39,833 bases of DNA from Roseomonas populi (GTDB lineage Bacteria > Pseudomonadota > Alphaproteobacteria > Acetobacterales > Acetobacteraceae). Below, piece after piece: positions 8,049-16,104 of the stretch. The DNA lies in the NCBI RefSeq assembly GCF_024594815.1, contig NZ_JANJOU010000042.1, positions 1 to 39,833 of the forward strand, written 5' to 3'. The position numbers were made by a program, and so were the translations under genes. Numbering within the stretch: position 1 is the first letter of the stretch; each line of letters opens with the position of its first letter. A model generated the notes under the pieces. It ran no database searches. It was not told the origin of the DNA and was given only the letters and a program-made list of their open reading frames with translations.

Positions 8049-8115
8049 CCGGCCCGGCAGTCTCTGACGTTGGCCGCTCATAACAGCCGGGCCCGCGCCT
8101 GCAAACCGGAGAGCC

Positions 8116-8826
8116 CTACCCCGCCGGCCTCCGCGAGAGGTGGGGCGGCGCCGGGGGCGGCAGGGGAAGCGGGAAGGCGGTGCGGGACGCGGCCCGGTTC
8201 TGGCGGGGCGGATCGGCCGGCCCGGGCGGCACCTCCGGGAAGAGGAGGATGAACCCCGCCAGCAGCCCGGCCGGAACCAGGCCCCCACGAAGCCGCCGGA
8301 CCTTCCCCTTGGCCCCCTTCTTCACCGGGCGGGCCTTGCGCGGGCGCGGGCCACGCGGCGGCGCCGCCTCCGGCTGCACCGGAGCCGCGGACCGCCGGAA
8401 CAGCGCGTCCGCCCGCGCCAGGTCCGAGACGTGCAGCAGCAGCACGCCCACCCGCGCCGCCAGCGCGTGGGCAGCCGGGGTATAGGGGGCGTTGGAGACC
8501 ACCGCCGCGCAATCCGCCCCGGCGAAGCCGCGCCCGGCCAGGGCCTCCTGCACCGCCCGGTTCCCGATCGGCCGCGCGTGCAGCTTGCACTGAAGTACGA
8601 CGGAGCGCCCGCCTTTCCGGGCCAGGACATCCACCCCCTGATCGGCCGAGCCGCGACCGAGGACCACCGACCATCCGCGGGCCGCGAGAAGATTGGCGCA
8701 GTGGCGCTCGAACTCCCGCGGCGTGAGGCCGGCTGGCAGCTCCGGCTCCGCCCCGTCACCACGGAGAAGAAAAAGGACCGCAAGGGCGAGGAGCGCGACG
8801 GCAGCGAGCAGCAGCCCCGTTCCCAT
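8116..8826 (-). CDS. Membrane-anchored Mrr-like restriction endonuclease-fold protein
   Basis: The 236-residue protein starts with a transmembrane helix (residues 4-21). It is followed by TPREFERHCANLLAARGW (residues 35-52) and the Mrr-type nuclease core SADQGVDVLARKGGRSVVLQCK (residues 60-81): Asp66 and the Q79-x-K81 pair are the expected PD-(D/E)XK catalytic residues, with Glu38 or Glu40 upstream. PIGNRAVQEALAGRGFAGADCAAVVSNAPYTPAAHALAA continues the domain. A second hydrophobic segment (GGLVPAGLLAGFILLFP) precedes a Pro/Arg-rich tail. Mrr proteins cleave modified DNA; this two-helix form belongs to the less understood membrane-bound group and stands alone, with no methylase beside it. Confidence 0.85.
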   Translation of the reverse strand: MGTGLLLAAVALLALAVLFLLRGDGAEPELPAGLTPREFERHCANLLAARGWSVVLGRGSADQGVDVLARKGGRSVVLQCKLHARPIGNRAVQEALAGRGFAGADCAAVVSNAPYTPAAHALAARVGVLLLHVSDLARADALFRRSAAPVQPEAAPPRGPRPRKARPVKKGAKGKVRRLRGGLVPAGLLAGFILLFPEVPPGPADPPRQNRAASRTAFPLPLPPPAPPHLSRRPAG

Positions 8827-8870
8827 GACCTCTCCGGCCGGCCAGACGTCACCGGCGGGCCGCCGGGCGG

Positions 8871-8911
8871 CCTGTCAGGGCTTGCGACTCGGGGCAAGCG
8901 GCGCTGACAGG
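8871..8911. promoter_or_regulatory. Two-tier hairpin upstream of the Mrr-like gene
   Basis: CCTGTCAG (8871-8878) pairs with CTGACAGG (8904-8911), and inside it GCTTGC (8880-8885) pairs with GCAAGC (8894-8899). It sits 45 bp upstream of the minus-strand nuclease start and would form a stable 5'-leader hairpin. The following 8912-9042 stretch is visibly A/T-richer and may hold the promoter, but I could not place clear -35/-10 boxes. The repeat copy begins after it. Confidence 0.35.
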
Positions 8912-9042
8912 CCTATTAGGTGCCGTTCCTCACAAAACACTTCAACACCGCCCGGTAAGTCCGAACCGAGTTTTTCACCAATTGGATCAGGTATTTCACC
9001 CGCCCTAGGGCAGTAAGGGGTGGCTGAGACGGGTTTGCCCCT

Positions 9043-9343
9043 TCCTGCGCTGTCCGGACCCAGGGGGCGCTGCCCCCTGGAACCCCCGGGCAAACGCGAA
9101 GCGTTTGTCCCGAGCCAGGAGCCTGAGACTTCTGGACCTGCATCGGGCTGCCGCGGGACTGACTTGCGGCATGGGGCTGACCCGAGGGGCCTCATCCTGC
9201 CCTTGCAGTCGCCTCGGCTCCATGAGCCGAGGCGCACCGTCAGCGAAGTTTAGACCAACTCATAGAAGAAGATGATGGAGAGGGGTCCGGGGAGAGGAAG
9301 AATTCCTTCTTTCTCTCCCCGGCCACAGACCGTCAGCGCAGGA
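9043..9343 (+). repeat. Modular intergenic hairpin repeat, copy 2 (with extra hairpin E)
   Basis: Module A (CCAGGGGGC stem, about 9060-9080) is followed by extra hairpin E at 9091-9107 (CAAACGC-GAA-GCGTTTG), a degenerate B, hairpin C at 9211-9233 and the large hairpin D at 9287-9322. The terminal CCGTCAGCG repeat is present after C and after D. The stop codon of the minus-strand queC (9344-9346) lies in the GATCAG that ends the element. It occupies the gap between the Mrr-like gene and queC. Confidence 0.9.
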
Positions 9344-10045
9344 TCAGACTGCCTCAGCGAACCGCCGCCATCCCGCCGCGCGGAGTTCGCAGGCCGGGCA
9401 GGTACCGCAGCCGTGGCCCCAGGGATGCAGGGGCCCGCGTTCGCCACGGTAGCAGGTGTGGGTCTCTTCCACGATCAGCCGAACCAGCGCTTCTCCGCCC
9501 AGCTGTTGCGCCAGGCGCCAGGTTTCCGCCTTGTCGATCCACATCAGCGGCGTTTCCAGCACGAAGCGGGATTCCATGCCGAGGTTCAGGGCTGCCTGCA
9601 GCGCCTTGATCGTGTCGTCGCGGCAGTCCGGGTAGCCGGAATAGTCCGTCTCGCACATGCCGCCGACGATGCGGCGCAGGCCGCGGCGGTAGGCCAGCGC
9701 TGCTGCGAAGGTAAGGAAGATGATATTGCGCCCGGGCACGAAGGTGTTGGGCAGGCCGCCCGCCTCCATAGCGATGGCCACGTCGCGCGTCAGCGCCGTG
9801 TCGGAGATGTCGCCCAGCACGGGGATGGAGAGGGTGTGGTCCTCGCCCAGGCGCTCCGCCCATTCCGGCTTCATCGCGCGCAGGCCGGCACGCAGCGCGT
9901 CGCGGCACTCCAGCTCCACCCGGTGGCGCTGTCCGTAGTCGAAGCCCAGCGTTTCCACGCGGGCGAAGCGGTCCAGCGCCCAGGCCAGGCAGGTGGTGGA
10001 ATCCTGCCCGCCGGAGAAGAGGACCAGGGCGCCTTCGTCCTGCAT
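9344..10045 (-). CDS. queC: 7-cyano-7-deazaguanine synthase
   Basis: The 233-residue protein makes preQ0 from 7-carboxy-7-deazaguanine with ATP and ammonia, a step in queuosine biosynthesis. The PP-loop SGGQDS is at residues 11-16, followed by [11 protein letters not shown], a conserved [15 protein letters not shown] and [14 protein letters not shown]. Four zinc ligands are visible: Cys198, 213, 216 and 219 (CGTCPAC). Length and start are typical; the ATG at 10045 lies 8 bp after the Nudix stop. No other queuosine genes are in the window, and it is the last gene of a cotranscribed run with fatty-acid-type enzymes, probably by simple juxtaposition. Confidence 0.95.
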   Translation of the reverse strand: MQDEGALVLFSGGQDSTTCLAWALDRFARVETLGFDYGQRHRVELECRDALRAGLRAMKPEWAERLGEDHTLSIPVLGDISDTALTRDVAIAMEAGGLPNTFVPGRNIIFLTFAAALAYRRGLRRIVGGMCETDYSGYPDCRDDTIKALQAALNLGMESRFVLETPLMWIDKAETWRLAQQLGGEALVRLIVEETHTCYRGERGPLHPWGHGCGTCPACELRAAGWRRFAEAV

Positions 10046-10053
10046 CGGCGCGC

Positions 10054-10590
10054 CTAGATCAGCCCCTTGAGGCGCAGCAGCCCGAAGGCGGCCATGCTCA
10101 TCGCGTCCACGATCACGCCGTCGCGCAGCATCGCTTCCACATCGGCGAGCGGGAAGTCGCGGCACACCAGGTCCTGCTCCGTCGTCTCGCGCGCCGTCTC
10201 GCCGGGTGTCAGCTCAGTCGCGAGGAAGACGTGGCCGCGCTGGTTGCAGTAGCCGGCGCCCTGGAACATCTCGCCGGCATAGGTCATGCGGCCGGCAATC
10301 AGGCCGGTCTCCTCGCGCAGCTCGCCGGCGGCGATCTGGGCCGGGTCCGTGCCAGGGCGGGTTTCCCACATGCCCATCACGAACTCCCACATGCGGCGCT
10401 GCACGGGGTAGCGGAACTGCTCCACCAGCGTCACGCGGCCGTCCTGGATCGGCACCACCACCACGAAGTCGGAGCGCTCGACGACGCCGTAGAGGCCTTT
10501 GGAGCCGTCCTGGCGCCGGATGATGTCCTCGCGCACGCGCGTCCAGGGATTCTCGTAAGCCAGCCGCGTCGAGAGGGTCTCGATCGTCAC
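10054..10590 (-). CDS. Nudix hydrolase, ADP-ribose pyrophosphatase-like
   Basis: The 178-residue protein has the Nudix core [33 protein letters not shown] followed by a Nudix box ending [11 protein letters not shown]. In the consensus REUXEEXGU the first Arg is replaced by Gly, while the metal-binding glutamates (EL-EE) are kept. The R-Y-P-V and W-E-F residues fit NudF/ADP-ribose or GDP-mannose pyrophosphatases, so hydrolysis of a nucleoside-diphosphate sugar is likely; the exact substrate cannot be read. The GTG start at 10590 overlaps the ketoreductase stop (GTGA). Confidence 0.88.
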   Translation of the reverse strand: MTIETLSTRLAYENPWTRVREDIIRRQDGSKGLYGVVERSDFVVVVPIQDGRVTLVEQFRYPVQRRMWEFVMGMWETRPGTDPAQIAAGELREETGLIAGRMTYAGEMFQGAGYCNQRGHVFLATELTPGETARETTEQDLVCRDFPLADVEAMLRDGVIVDAMSMAAFGLLRLKGLI

Positions 10591-11303
10591 GCCATTCCCC
10601 CGTTGATGGAGATCACCTGCCCGGTGATGTAGGCCGCGCGGGGGGAGGCGAGGAAGGCGACGAGGTCCGCCACCTCCTCCGGCCGCCCGGCGCGGCGCGC
10701 GGGCACCATGCTGCGGATCTGCTCCGGCGTGAAGGCTGCGGCGGCGGGGCTCTCGATCAGGCCGGGCGCCACCGCGTTCGCCGTCACGCCGCGCGGCGCG
10801 CATTCCATGGAAAGGGACTTCACCGCCCCGTGCAGCCCGGCCTTGGCCGCGGCGTAGTTCGCCTGGCCGCGGTTGCCCATGACGCCGGAGACGGAGGACA
10901 CGGCCACGATGCGCCCGAAGCGCGTGCCGATCATCGGCAGCAGCAGCGGCCGCATCAGGTGGAAGAAACCGTTCAGCGAGACGTCCACCACCGAATGCCA
11001 TTGCTGCGCGGACATGCCGGCCATCGGCGCGTCGTCATGCGTGCCGGCGTTGTGCACGGCCACCTGCACCGGCCCGCCTTCCAGCAGCGCGGCCAGCGCG
11101 GCCTCGCAGGCGGCCACGTCGGTCAGGTCGAAGGTCACCGCCTCCGCGCTGCCGCCGGTGGCGGCGATCTCCGCCGCCAGGGCACGCGCGCGCTCCGGGT
11201 TGCCGCTGGCATGGACGATCACGTGGTGCCCGTCGCGCGCCAGGGCGCGGGAGATGGCGGCGCCGATGGGGCTGGCACCGCCGCTGACGATCGCACGGAT
11301 CAT
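10587..11303 (-). CDS. FabG-like 3-oxoacyl-ACP reductase (short-chain dehydrogenase)
   Basis: The 238-residue SDR protein has the nucleotide-binding SGGASPIGAAISRALA at the N-terminus, the VHNAG motif, and the catalytic Ser in AVSSVSGVMGNRGQANYAAAKAG with the YxxxK pair. The C-terminus [11 protein letters not shown] is the usual FabG ending (GQ-lxvdGG). It should reduce a 3-ketoacyl thioester with NAD(P)H. Its neighbours (ketosynthase, chain-length factor, hotdog dehydratase) make it the ketoreductase of a dedicated type II system of ApeQ type rather than the housekeeping FabG. It overlaps the dehydratase stop (ATGA) and the Nudix start (GTGA). Confidence 0.9.
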   Translation of the reverse strand: MIRAIVSGGASPIGAAISRALARDGHHVIVHASGNPERARALAAEIAATGGSAEAVTFDLTDVAACEAALAALLEGGPVQVAVHNAGTHDDAPMAGMSAQQWHSVVDVSLNGFFHLMRPLLLPMIGTRFGRIVAVSSVSGVMGNRGQANYAAAKAGLHGAVKSLSMECAPRGVTANAVAPGLIESPAAAAFTPEQIRSMVPARRAGRPEEVADLVAFLASPRAAYITGQVISINGGMA

Positions 11304-11713
11304 GGAGCTTCCGGGATGATGATGGCCGCCTGGCCGGAGAGCAGGATGCGGCCCCCCGCCGCCACCGTGAAGGCGTAGACAAAGCCCCGCGCGGCGCGGG
11401 AGAGGGCGCGCGCCTCCACGCGCAGGTCGGCGGCGATGTCGTCCAGCCGCTCCACCGCCATCTCCACGCCGCGCAGGCTGGCGAGGTAACCCGGCGGCTG
11501 GGCTTCGCCGCTTCCTGTCAGCGCACCGTGCGCCGCCATGGCCTGCAGCGCGTACTCCACGCCGCAAATGGCGGGCAGGATACCGTCCCGCAGCAGCGGA
11601 TTGGCCGGATCTCGGTGCGAGGTAGCGGCGCAGGCGATGGCATCCGCGTCGTGCTCCAGCACGCGGTCCAGCAGCCGCATGGCACCGGCATGGGGCACGC
11701 GAGGCTCCGTCAC
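11300..11713 (-). CDS. Hotdog 3-hydroxyacyl-ACP dehydratase (ApeP-like)
   Basis: The 137-residue protein opens with RVPHAGAMRLLDRVLEHD, the conserved PHxGxMxLLDxV start of ApeP/FabZ-type hotdog dehydratases, with the likely catalytic His in VPH. GILPAICGVEYALQAMAAHGAL provides the acidic partner residue, and the C-terminal half (RVEARALSRAARGFVYAFTVAAGGRILLSGQAAII) gives the remaining strands. It would dehydrate 3-hydroxyacyl-ACP to the enoyl form and so build conjugated double bonds when no enoyl reductase acts. The GTG at 11713 overlaps the chain-length-factor stop; the stop overlaps the reductase ATG. Confidence 0.82.
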   Translation of the reverse strand: MTEPRVPHAGAMRLLDRVLEHDADAIACAATSHRDPANPLLRDGILPAICGVEYALQAMAAHGALTGSGEAQPPGYLASLRGVEMAVERLDDIAADLRVEARALSRAARGFVYAFTVAAGGRILLSGQAAIIIPEAP

Positions 11714-12492
11714 GGCGCCCCCAGTTCCAGCACCACCGCCCCGCCATCGGCCAGCGGCAGACCGATCCGCCCGGCGCGCCCCGCCGCCAGCGCCTGGAGC
11801 AGCGGCAGCGCGCGCGCGGCGGGGTTGCCCGCCACCAGAGATGCCAGCGGCCCGGCCGCGCCTTCCGCCGCCGTCTCCACCAGGTCCACCGTCAGGGGCG
11901 TTCCCGCCCCATGCGTCTCCGGCACCAGCACCAGCGCGGCGGCGAAGGGCGCCTCGGTTGGGCGATGGGCCTGGAGCGGCGGCGGCAGCGGCGCGTCGTA
12001 GGCGCAGAACAGCACGGGCGCCCCCCGCGCGACGGTGGCGGCCGCGGCCTGCAGGAGACCCGAGGGAAAGCTGTCGTCGTGCCCGCCGAGGCTGACGGAG
12101 GGACGCATGGACCCCGCCGCGATCCCCCAGTACCCCGCCGCGGCGTTGTGCACGGAGTTGTGGAACTGCGTGGGGGAAATCGCCCCGTCCTCCGCCGAGA
12201 GCGCCTCCAGGATCGCCCCCACCACCGCCCCGTCGCCGTTGGAGGAAGCGAAGACCGTCTCCAGCTCCGCCGGCGGCAGGCCGGAGGCGGCCGCGGCCTC
12301 CGCAGCGGCGGCGAGCGCGAGCCGGACGGAGGCACTGGTGCGCCGCCGCTCGGTCGCGGGCAGCGCGGCGGGCGGCGGCAGGGCAACGGGCCCCGCCTCC
12401 CAGGCCGCCTGCCCCGCGAGGATGGGGCGGGAAGCCGCCCAGCCCGGCAGGCCCGGTCCGAGCAGGCCCACACCGGCAATCCTGCACCTCAT
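11710..12492 (-). CDS. Beta-ketoacyl synthase chain-length-factor-like protein
   Basis: The 260-residue protein is a short, ketosynthase-like protein of the chain-length-factor type found in aryl-polyene-like clusters. The region FASSNGDGAVVGAILEAL, then SPTQFHNSVHNAAAGYWGIA is the signature; the usual active-site Cys motif (TACSSG) is absent, as expected for a non-catalytic partner. It probably pairs with the ketosynthase encoded upstream to set polyene length. The ATG at 12492 is chosen because the longer open frame to 12573 runs into repeat copy 3. The gene overlaps the dehydratase (GTGA). Confidence 0.85.
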   Translation of the reverse strand: MRCRIAGVGLLGPGLPGWAASRPILAGQAAWEAGPVALPPPAALPATERRRTSASVRLALAAAAEAAAASGLPPAELETVFASSNGDGAVVGAILEALSAEDGAISPTQFHNSVHNAAAGYWGIAAGSMRPSVSLGGHDDSFPSGLLQAAAATVARGAPVLFCAYDAPLPPPLQAHRPTEAPFAAALVLVPETHGAGTPLTVDLVETAAEGAAGPLASLVAGNPAARALPLLQALAAGRAGRIGLPLADGGAVVLELGAP

Positions 12493-12530
12493 GCTGCCGC
12501 GCCCTTGTCCTGGCGGGCCAGTGCCCGTGG

Positions 12531-12742
12531 CCCCGGGGGGCGCCGCCCCCTGGAACCCCCAGGGCAATCGCAAAGCGGTTGTCCCGCGCTGGGGACCCCG
12601 GCGGGAGTCCCCAGACCCCAGCGTTCGGGCTGCCGTGGATGCGCTGATCGAAGGGCGGCGGCGGATTCCGCGGCAGCCCGATGGAAAATGAGGAGAGGGG
12701 GTCCAGGGGGAGAGAATTCCTTCTCTCCCCCTGGGGCTGCCG
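12531..12742 (+). repeat. Modular intergenic hairpin repeat, copy 3 (short form)
   Basis: It contains module A (CGGGGGGCG/CGCCCCCTG), an E-like hairpin (CAATCGC-AAA-GCGGTTG), then CGGGCTGCCGTGGA paired across about 40 bp with TCCGCGGCAGCCCG, and hairpin D at 12703-12734 (14-4-14, CCAGGGGGAGAGAA stem, TTCC loop). D has a different stem from copy 1 yet pairs perfectly. The copy splits the ketosynthase gene from the chain-length-factor gene in an otherwise tightly overlapped operon. Confidence 0.85.
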
Positions 12743-12792
12743 GAGCTGGAAGGTCAGGGCAGGCCTTCGCCGTTACCACGCCGCGCAAGCCG

Positions 12793-13983
12793 TCACGCCC
12801 GCCCGATGACCAGGGCGCAGTTGCTGCCACCGAAGCCGAAGGAGTTGCTGAGCACCCGCCGCACGGGCAGGGCGCGGTTCCCGGTCGCCACGTCCACGCC
12901 GAAGGCCGGGTCCGGCGCCTCCACGCCGAGGCAGCCCGGCACCAGCCCGTCCGCAACGCAGATCGCCGCGATCACCGCTTCCAGCGCACCGGAGGCGCCG
13001 AGGGTGTGGCCCGTCCAGCCCTTGGTGGAGGAGCAGGGAACGGAATCCCCGAAGAGGGTGCGGACCGCCACGCCCTCCATCGCGTCGTTCGCCCGCGTGC
13101 CGGTGCCGTGGAGGTTGATGTAGTCCACCGCCCCGCCGCCGGCCGCATCCAGTGCCGCGCGCATGGCGGCCACGGCGCCCAGGCCCTCGGGGTGGGGGGA
13201 GGACATGTGGTGCCCGTCCGCGCTCGCCCCGGTGCCGAGGAGGAGGGGGCTGCCGGACGGCGCGTCCTCCGGCCGCATCAGCAGGGCGAAGCCCGCGGCC
13301 TCGCCGATCGAGATCCCGTCCCGGTCCGCCGCGCAGGGACGGCAGGCGGCCTTGCTCAGCAGCTCCAGTGCGTTGAAGCCGTGCAGCGTCATCCGGCACA
13401 GCGTGTCCACGCCGCCCACCACCGCCGCGTCGCAGACCCCGGCGGCGATCAGCGCGCCCGCTTCCAGGAAGCTGCGCGCGCCGGAGGTGCAGGCCGTGGA
13501 GATGGAGACGGCGGGGCCGCGCAGCCCCAGCCGCGCGCGCACGTAGCGGGGAAGGGCGTGCAGGTCGTGGGTGTGGGCGAAGTCGAAATCATCGGGCAGG
13601 GCGCCGTTCGCGTCCCGGCGGGCATAGGCGGCCTCGGTCTCGGCGATGCCGGCGGTGCTGGTGCCCAACACCACGGCCACGCGATGCGCCCCGAAGCGCG
13701 CGGCGGCCGCCTCCGCCGCCTCCGCGAAGCCGTCCTGGCGCAGGGCCAGCTCCGCCAGGCGGTTGTTGCGGCAATCGAAGCGCGCCAGCTCCGCGGGCAG
13801 CGCCACCTCCTCCAGCCCCGGCACGCGGCCCACCCAGATGCCCGGCGGCATCCCCGGCAGGTCGCAGGGCGAGAGGCCCCCGCGCCGCCCGTGCAGGGCC
13901 GCGCGCGTCGCCTCCACTCCCACGCCCATGGCGCTGGTGGCGGTGAGGGCCGGCATTGCGAGGGGCAGAACCATTCGTTGCAT
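12793..13983 (-). CDS. Beta-ketoacyl-ACP synthase (KAS I/II type, ApeO/ApeR-like)
   Basis: The 396-residue condensing enzyme has a full Cys-His-His active site: Cys165 in ISTACTSGARS, His292 in LHGTGTRANDAMEG and His326 in KGWTGHTLGASGALE, with the C-terminal NSFGFGGSN loop. It should elongate acyl chains with malonyl-ACP. Together with the chain-length factor, dehydratase and reductase it forms the core of an aryl-polyene- or xanthomonadin-like pigment or polyene system, with acyl carrier protein and starter ligase not present in the window. ATG starts at 13983, 13974 or 13956 are all possible. Repeat copy 3 lies after its stop; the adenosine-kinase-like gene ends 53 bp before its start. Confidence 0.92.
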   Translation of the reverse strand: MQRMVLPLAMPALTATSAMGVGVEATRAALHGRRGGLSPCDLPGMPPGIWVGRVPGLEEVALPAELARFDCRNNRLAELALRQDGFAEAAEAAAARFGAHRVAVVLGTSTAGIAETEAAYARRDANGALPDDFDFAHTHDLHALPRYVRARLGLRGPAVSISTACTSGARSFLEAGALIAAGVCDAAVVGGVDTLCRMTLHGFNALELLSKAACRPCAADRDGISIGEAAGFALLMRPEDAPSGSPLLLGTGASADGHHMSSPHPEGLGAVAAMRAALDAAGGGAVDYINLHGTGTRANDAMEGVAVRTLFGDSVPCSSTKGWTGHTLGASGALEAVIAAICVADGLVPGCLGVEAPDPAFGVDVATGNRALPVRRVLSNSFGFGGSNCALVIGRA

Positions 13984-14036
13984 CTAAACGCTGGATCGCA
14001 TCCGGCAAGCCTGATCGTTCAAGCAGCCTTGGCAGC

Positions 14037-15023
14037 TCAGGCCCCGACGAGGCGGCGCAGGTCCGCCTGCGGGCGGGCGCCGAAATGGGAGATCACCTCG
14101 CTCGCCGCCACGCTGCCCCAGCGGCCGCACTCGGCCAGCGGCAGGCCGCGGGCGTGGGCGGCCAGGAAGCCGGCAGCGTAGGCATCGCCCGCCCCGGTGG
14201 AATCGATCAGCGTGGTCGGCACGGCCGGCACCTCGATCACCCCCTGCTTCGGGGAGATGATGCGGCTGCCCTTCTCGCTGCGGGTCAGCGCCACCAGCTT
14301 GCCCGTGGCCGCGAAGGCCTGGGTCGCCGCATCGGCATCCACCGCATCGAAGAGGGCGCGCGCCTCGTCCTCGTTGGCGAAGACGATGTCCGCATCCCGC
14401 GCGATGAAGTCGAGGAAGGCGGCCTTGTGCCGGCCGACGCAGAAGCTGTCCGACAGGGTGATGGCCACCTGCCGCCCCGCCCCGTGCGCGATGCCCGCGG
14501 CGCGGCGGAAGGCCGCCTGGGCCGCCGGCGGGTCGAAGAGGTAGCCTTCCAGGTAGGTCACGGCGGCGGATTCCACCGCTGCCTGGTCCACGTCCTCCTC
14601 GCCGAAGGCCACGCAGGCGCCGAGATAGGTGTTCATCGTCCTCTGCCCGTCGGGGGTGACGAGGATGAGGCAGCGCGCCGTGGGGGAGCCGCCCTTCAGC
14701 GGCTTCGTCGGGAAGTGGATGCCGAGCTTCTTCAGGTCCTCGGCGAAGGCCTGGCCCGGCGCGTCGTCCGCCACCTTGCCGAGATAGCCGACCTTCGCGC
14801 CCAGGGCGGCGGCGGCGGCGCAGGTGTTGGCGGCGGACCCGCCGCCGGTCTGCACGCCCTCTCCCACCGCCGCGTGGATGGCCTGGGCACGGTCCGTGTC
14901 CACCAGCGCCATGCTGCCCTTGGCCATGCCCCACCCCGCCAGGGTCGCGTCGGTGGCGGAGGCCACCACGTCCACGATGGCGTTGCCGATGCCCAGGATG
15001 TCCAGCGCCTGCCGGTCCGCCAT
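14037..15023 (-). CDS. PfkB-family carbohydrate/adenosine kinase
   Basis: The 328-residue protein has the PfkB N-terminal motif (LGIGNAIVDVVA), the substrate loop GGSAANTCAAAAALGA, and the C-terminal signature DSTGAGDAYAAGFLAA whose second Asp is the catalytic base. The family phosphorylates sugars or nucleosides; alphaproteobacterial members of this length are usually called adenosine kinase, but ribose or other sugars cannot be excluded. It is the first of the minus-strand run; the ketosynthase gene follows after 53 bp and may be read from the same promoter. Confidence 0.88.
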   Translation of the reverse strand: MADRQALDILGIGNAIVDVVASATDATLAGWGMAKGSMALVDTDRAQAIHAAVGEGVQTGGGSAANTCAAAAALGAKVGYLGKVADDAPGQAFAEDLKKLGIHFPTKPLKGGSPTARCLILVTPDGQRTMNTYLGACVAFGEEDVDQAAVESAAVTYLEGYLFDPPAAQAAFRRAAGIAHGAGRQVAITLSDSFCVGRHKAAFLDFIARDADIVFANEDEARALFDAVDADAATQAFAATGKLVALTRSEKGSRIISPKQGVIEVPAVPTTLIDSTGAGDAYAAGFLAAHARGLPLAECGRWGSVAASEVISHFGARPQADLRRLVGA

Positions 15024-15368
15024 GCCTTCAATTCCCTCTGCCCGGGCCTGGTCCGGCGCCGCGATGCCGGCGCGCCATACCAGCGCGCCCCCGCCAAGAC
15101 CATCGGGTAAATACCACCGGGCAAAGGCGGCGGTGCCGTGGCGGAAAACGGGCGCCCGCGCCGCGGCCGCCGCGCAAAAAACCGCCGGGCCACCGCCGAT
15201 CCCCGCCCGCGGGGCGTTGTCCGCGGCATCCCGGCCGTGATAGCCCATCCCCGCAGGCGCGGGGCCGGGGGGGTTCCCGTCAGGCCGAGGGCCGTTGGGG
15301 TCCCCGGGTTCCGGGATCGTCCCCGGGGCCGCGCCGAGCCATGACCGCCTTCGCCAGGGGGAACTGCC
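15024..15368. other. Divergent promoter region between the adenosine-kinase-like gene and bactofilin
   Basis: This 345-bp gap between divergent genes is extremely G/C-rich and contains runs of short self-complementary pieces such as GGGGTCCCCGGGTTCC around 15297-15312. No open frame with credible codon pattern and no clear sigma-70 boxes are visible. It presumably holds the two divergent promoters. Confidence 0.4.
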
Positions 15369-16010
15369 ATGTCCGGAATTTTCCGTCGTCGCCCCGCAGA
15401 CCAGGGGCCCTCCGAGGCCGAGCCCGCGACCGTGCCCGTTTCGCGCGATCCCGACCTGGCCGTGCCCCCCTTCCGCCCCACTCCGGGCCAAGCTCCCAAG
15501 GACCCCGCCATGAGCCTGCCGCCGAAGCCGACCGCCCCGAGCGCCCCCGCGGGTGCGCCCACCGCGCCCGGCGTGACCATGCCGCCGCGCCCCGCCGGCC
15601 GCCCGGCCGCGGCCGAGCGCCGCACCCTCGTCGTCGGCAAGGGCATCTCCCTGCAGGGCACCGTGGCCGACGCCGAGCGCCTGGTGGTGGACGGCACGGT
15701 GGAGAGCCAGATGATCCAGGCCTCCGAGCTGCAGATCACCCATTCCGGCGTCTTCAAGGGCGAGGTCCAGGTCGAGGACGCGGAGATCGCCGGCGTGTTC
15801 GACGGCACCATCACCGCCCGCGGCAACCTGACCATCCGCGCCACCGGCCGGGTGCTCGGCGTGGCCCGCTGCCGCCGCCTCTCCGTGGAGGAGGGCGGGC
15901 AGCTCTCCGGCCGCATGGAGATGCTGACGGACGCGCAGGCGGCCGCCGCGGGCCAGCCGTCCCAGCCCACCCAGCCGGCCGGCGCCCCCGCCGCCCCGCC
16001 GCGCATCTGA
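15369..16010 (+). CDS. Bactofilin
   Basis: The 213-residue protein has a Pro/Ala-rich N-terminal tail (1-83), the bactofilin beta-helix (about 84-185: TLVVGKGISLQGTVADAERLVVDGTVES, GVFKGEVQVEDAEIAGVFDGTITARGNLTIRATGRVLG) and a short Pro-rich C-terminal tail. Bactofilins polymerise without nucleotide and act as cytoskeletal scaffolds for cell-wall enzymes or stalk and polar structures. The tails on both sides of the core are typical. No peptidase partner gene lies next to it. The transcription unit ends at a strong terminator immediately downstream. Confidence 0.95.
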   Translation: MSGIFRRRPADQGPSEAEPATVPVSRDPDLAVPPFRPTPGQAPKDPAMSLPPKPTAPSAPAGAPTAPGVTMPPRPAGRPAAAERRTLVVGKGISLQGTVADAERLVVDGTVESQMIQASELQITHSGVFKGEVQVEDAEIAGVFDGTITARGNLTIRATGRVLGVARCRRLSVEEGGQLSGRMEMLTDAQAAAAGQPSQPTQPAGAPAAPPRI

Positions 16011-16015
16011 TCCGG

Positions 16016-16042
16016 AAGGGGCGCGCCTGCGCGCCCCTTTCC
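16016..16042 (+). terminator. Rho-independent terminator after bactofilin
   Basis: AAGGGGCGCGC (16016-16026) pairs perfectly with GCGCGCCCCTT (16029-16039) over a 2-nt loop, followed by TCCTCC. It lies 6 bp after the bactofilin stop. Confidence 0.8.
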
Positions 16043-16104
16043 TCCGGCGGCCCGGCCGCCATCCCCGGGTATCCGCCCGCCTCCTTCCCGGCACCATCCC
16101 GGCG

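Noticed and set aside
13956-15110. Plus-strand open frame opposite the adenosine-kinase-like gene
   Set aside because: Composition is shadow-like, and the minus strand carries an intact PfkB kinase with signature motifs.
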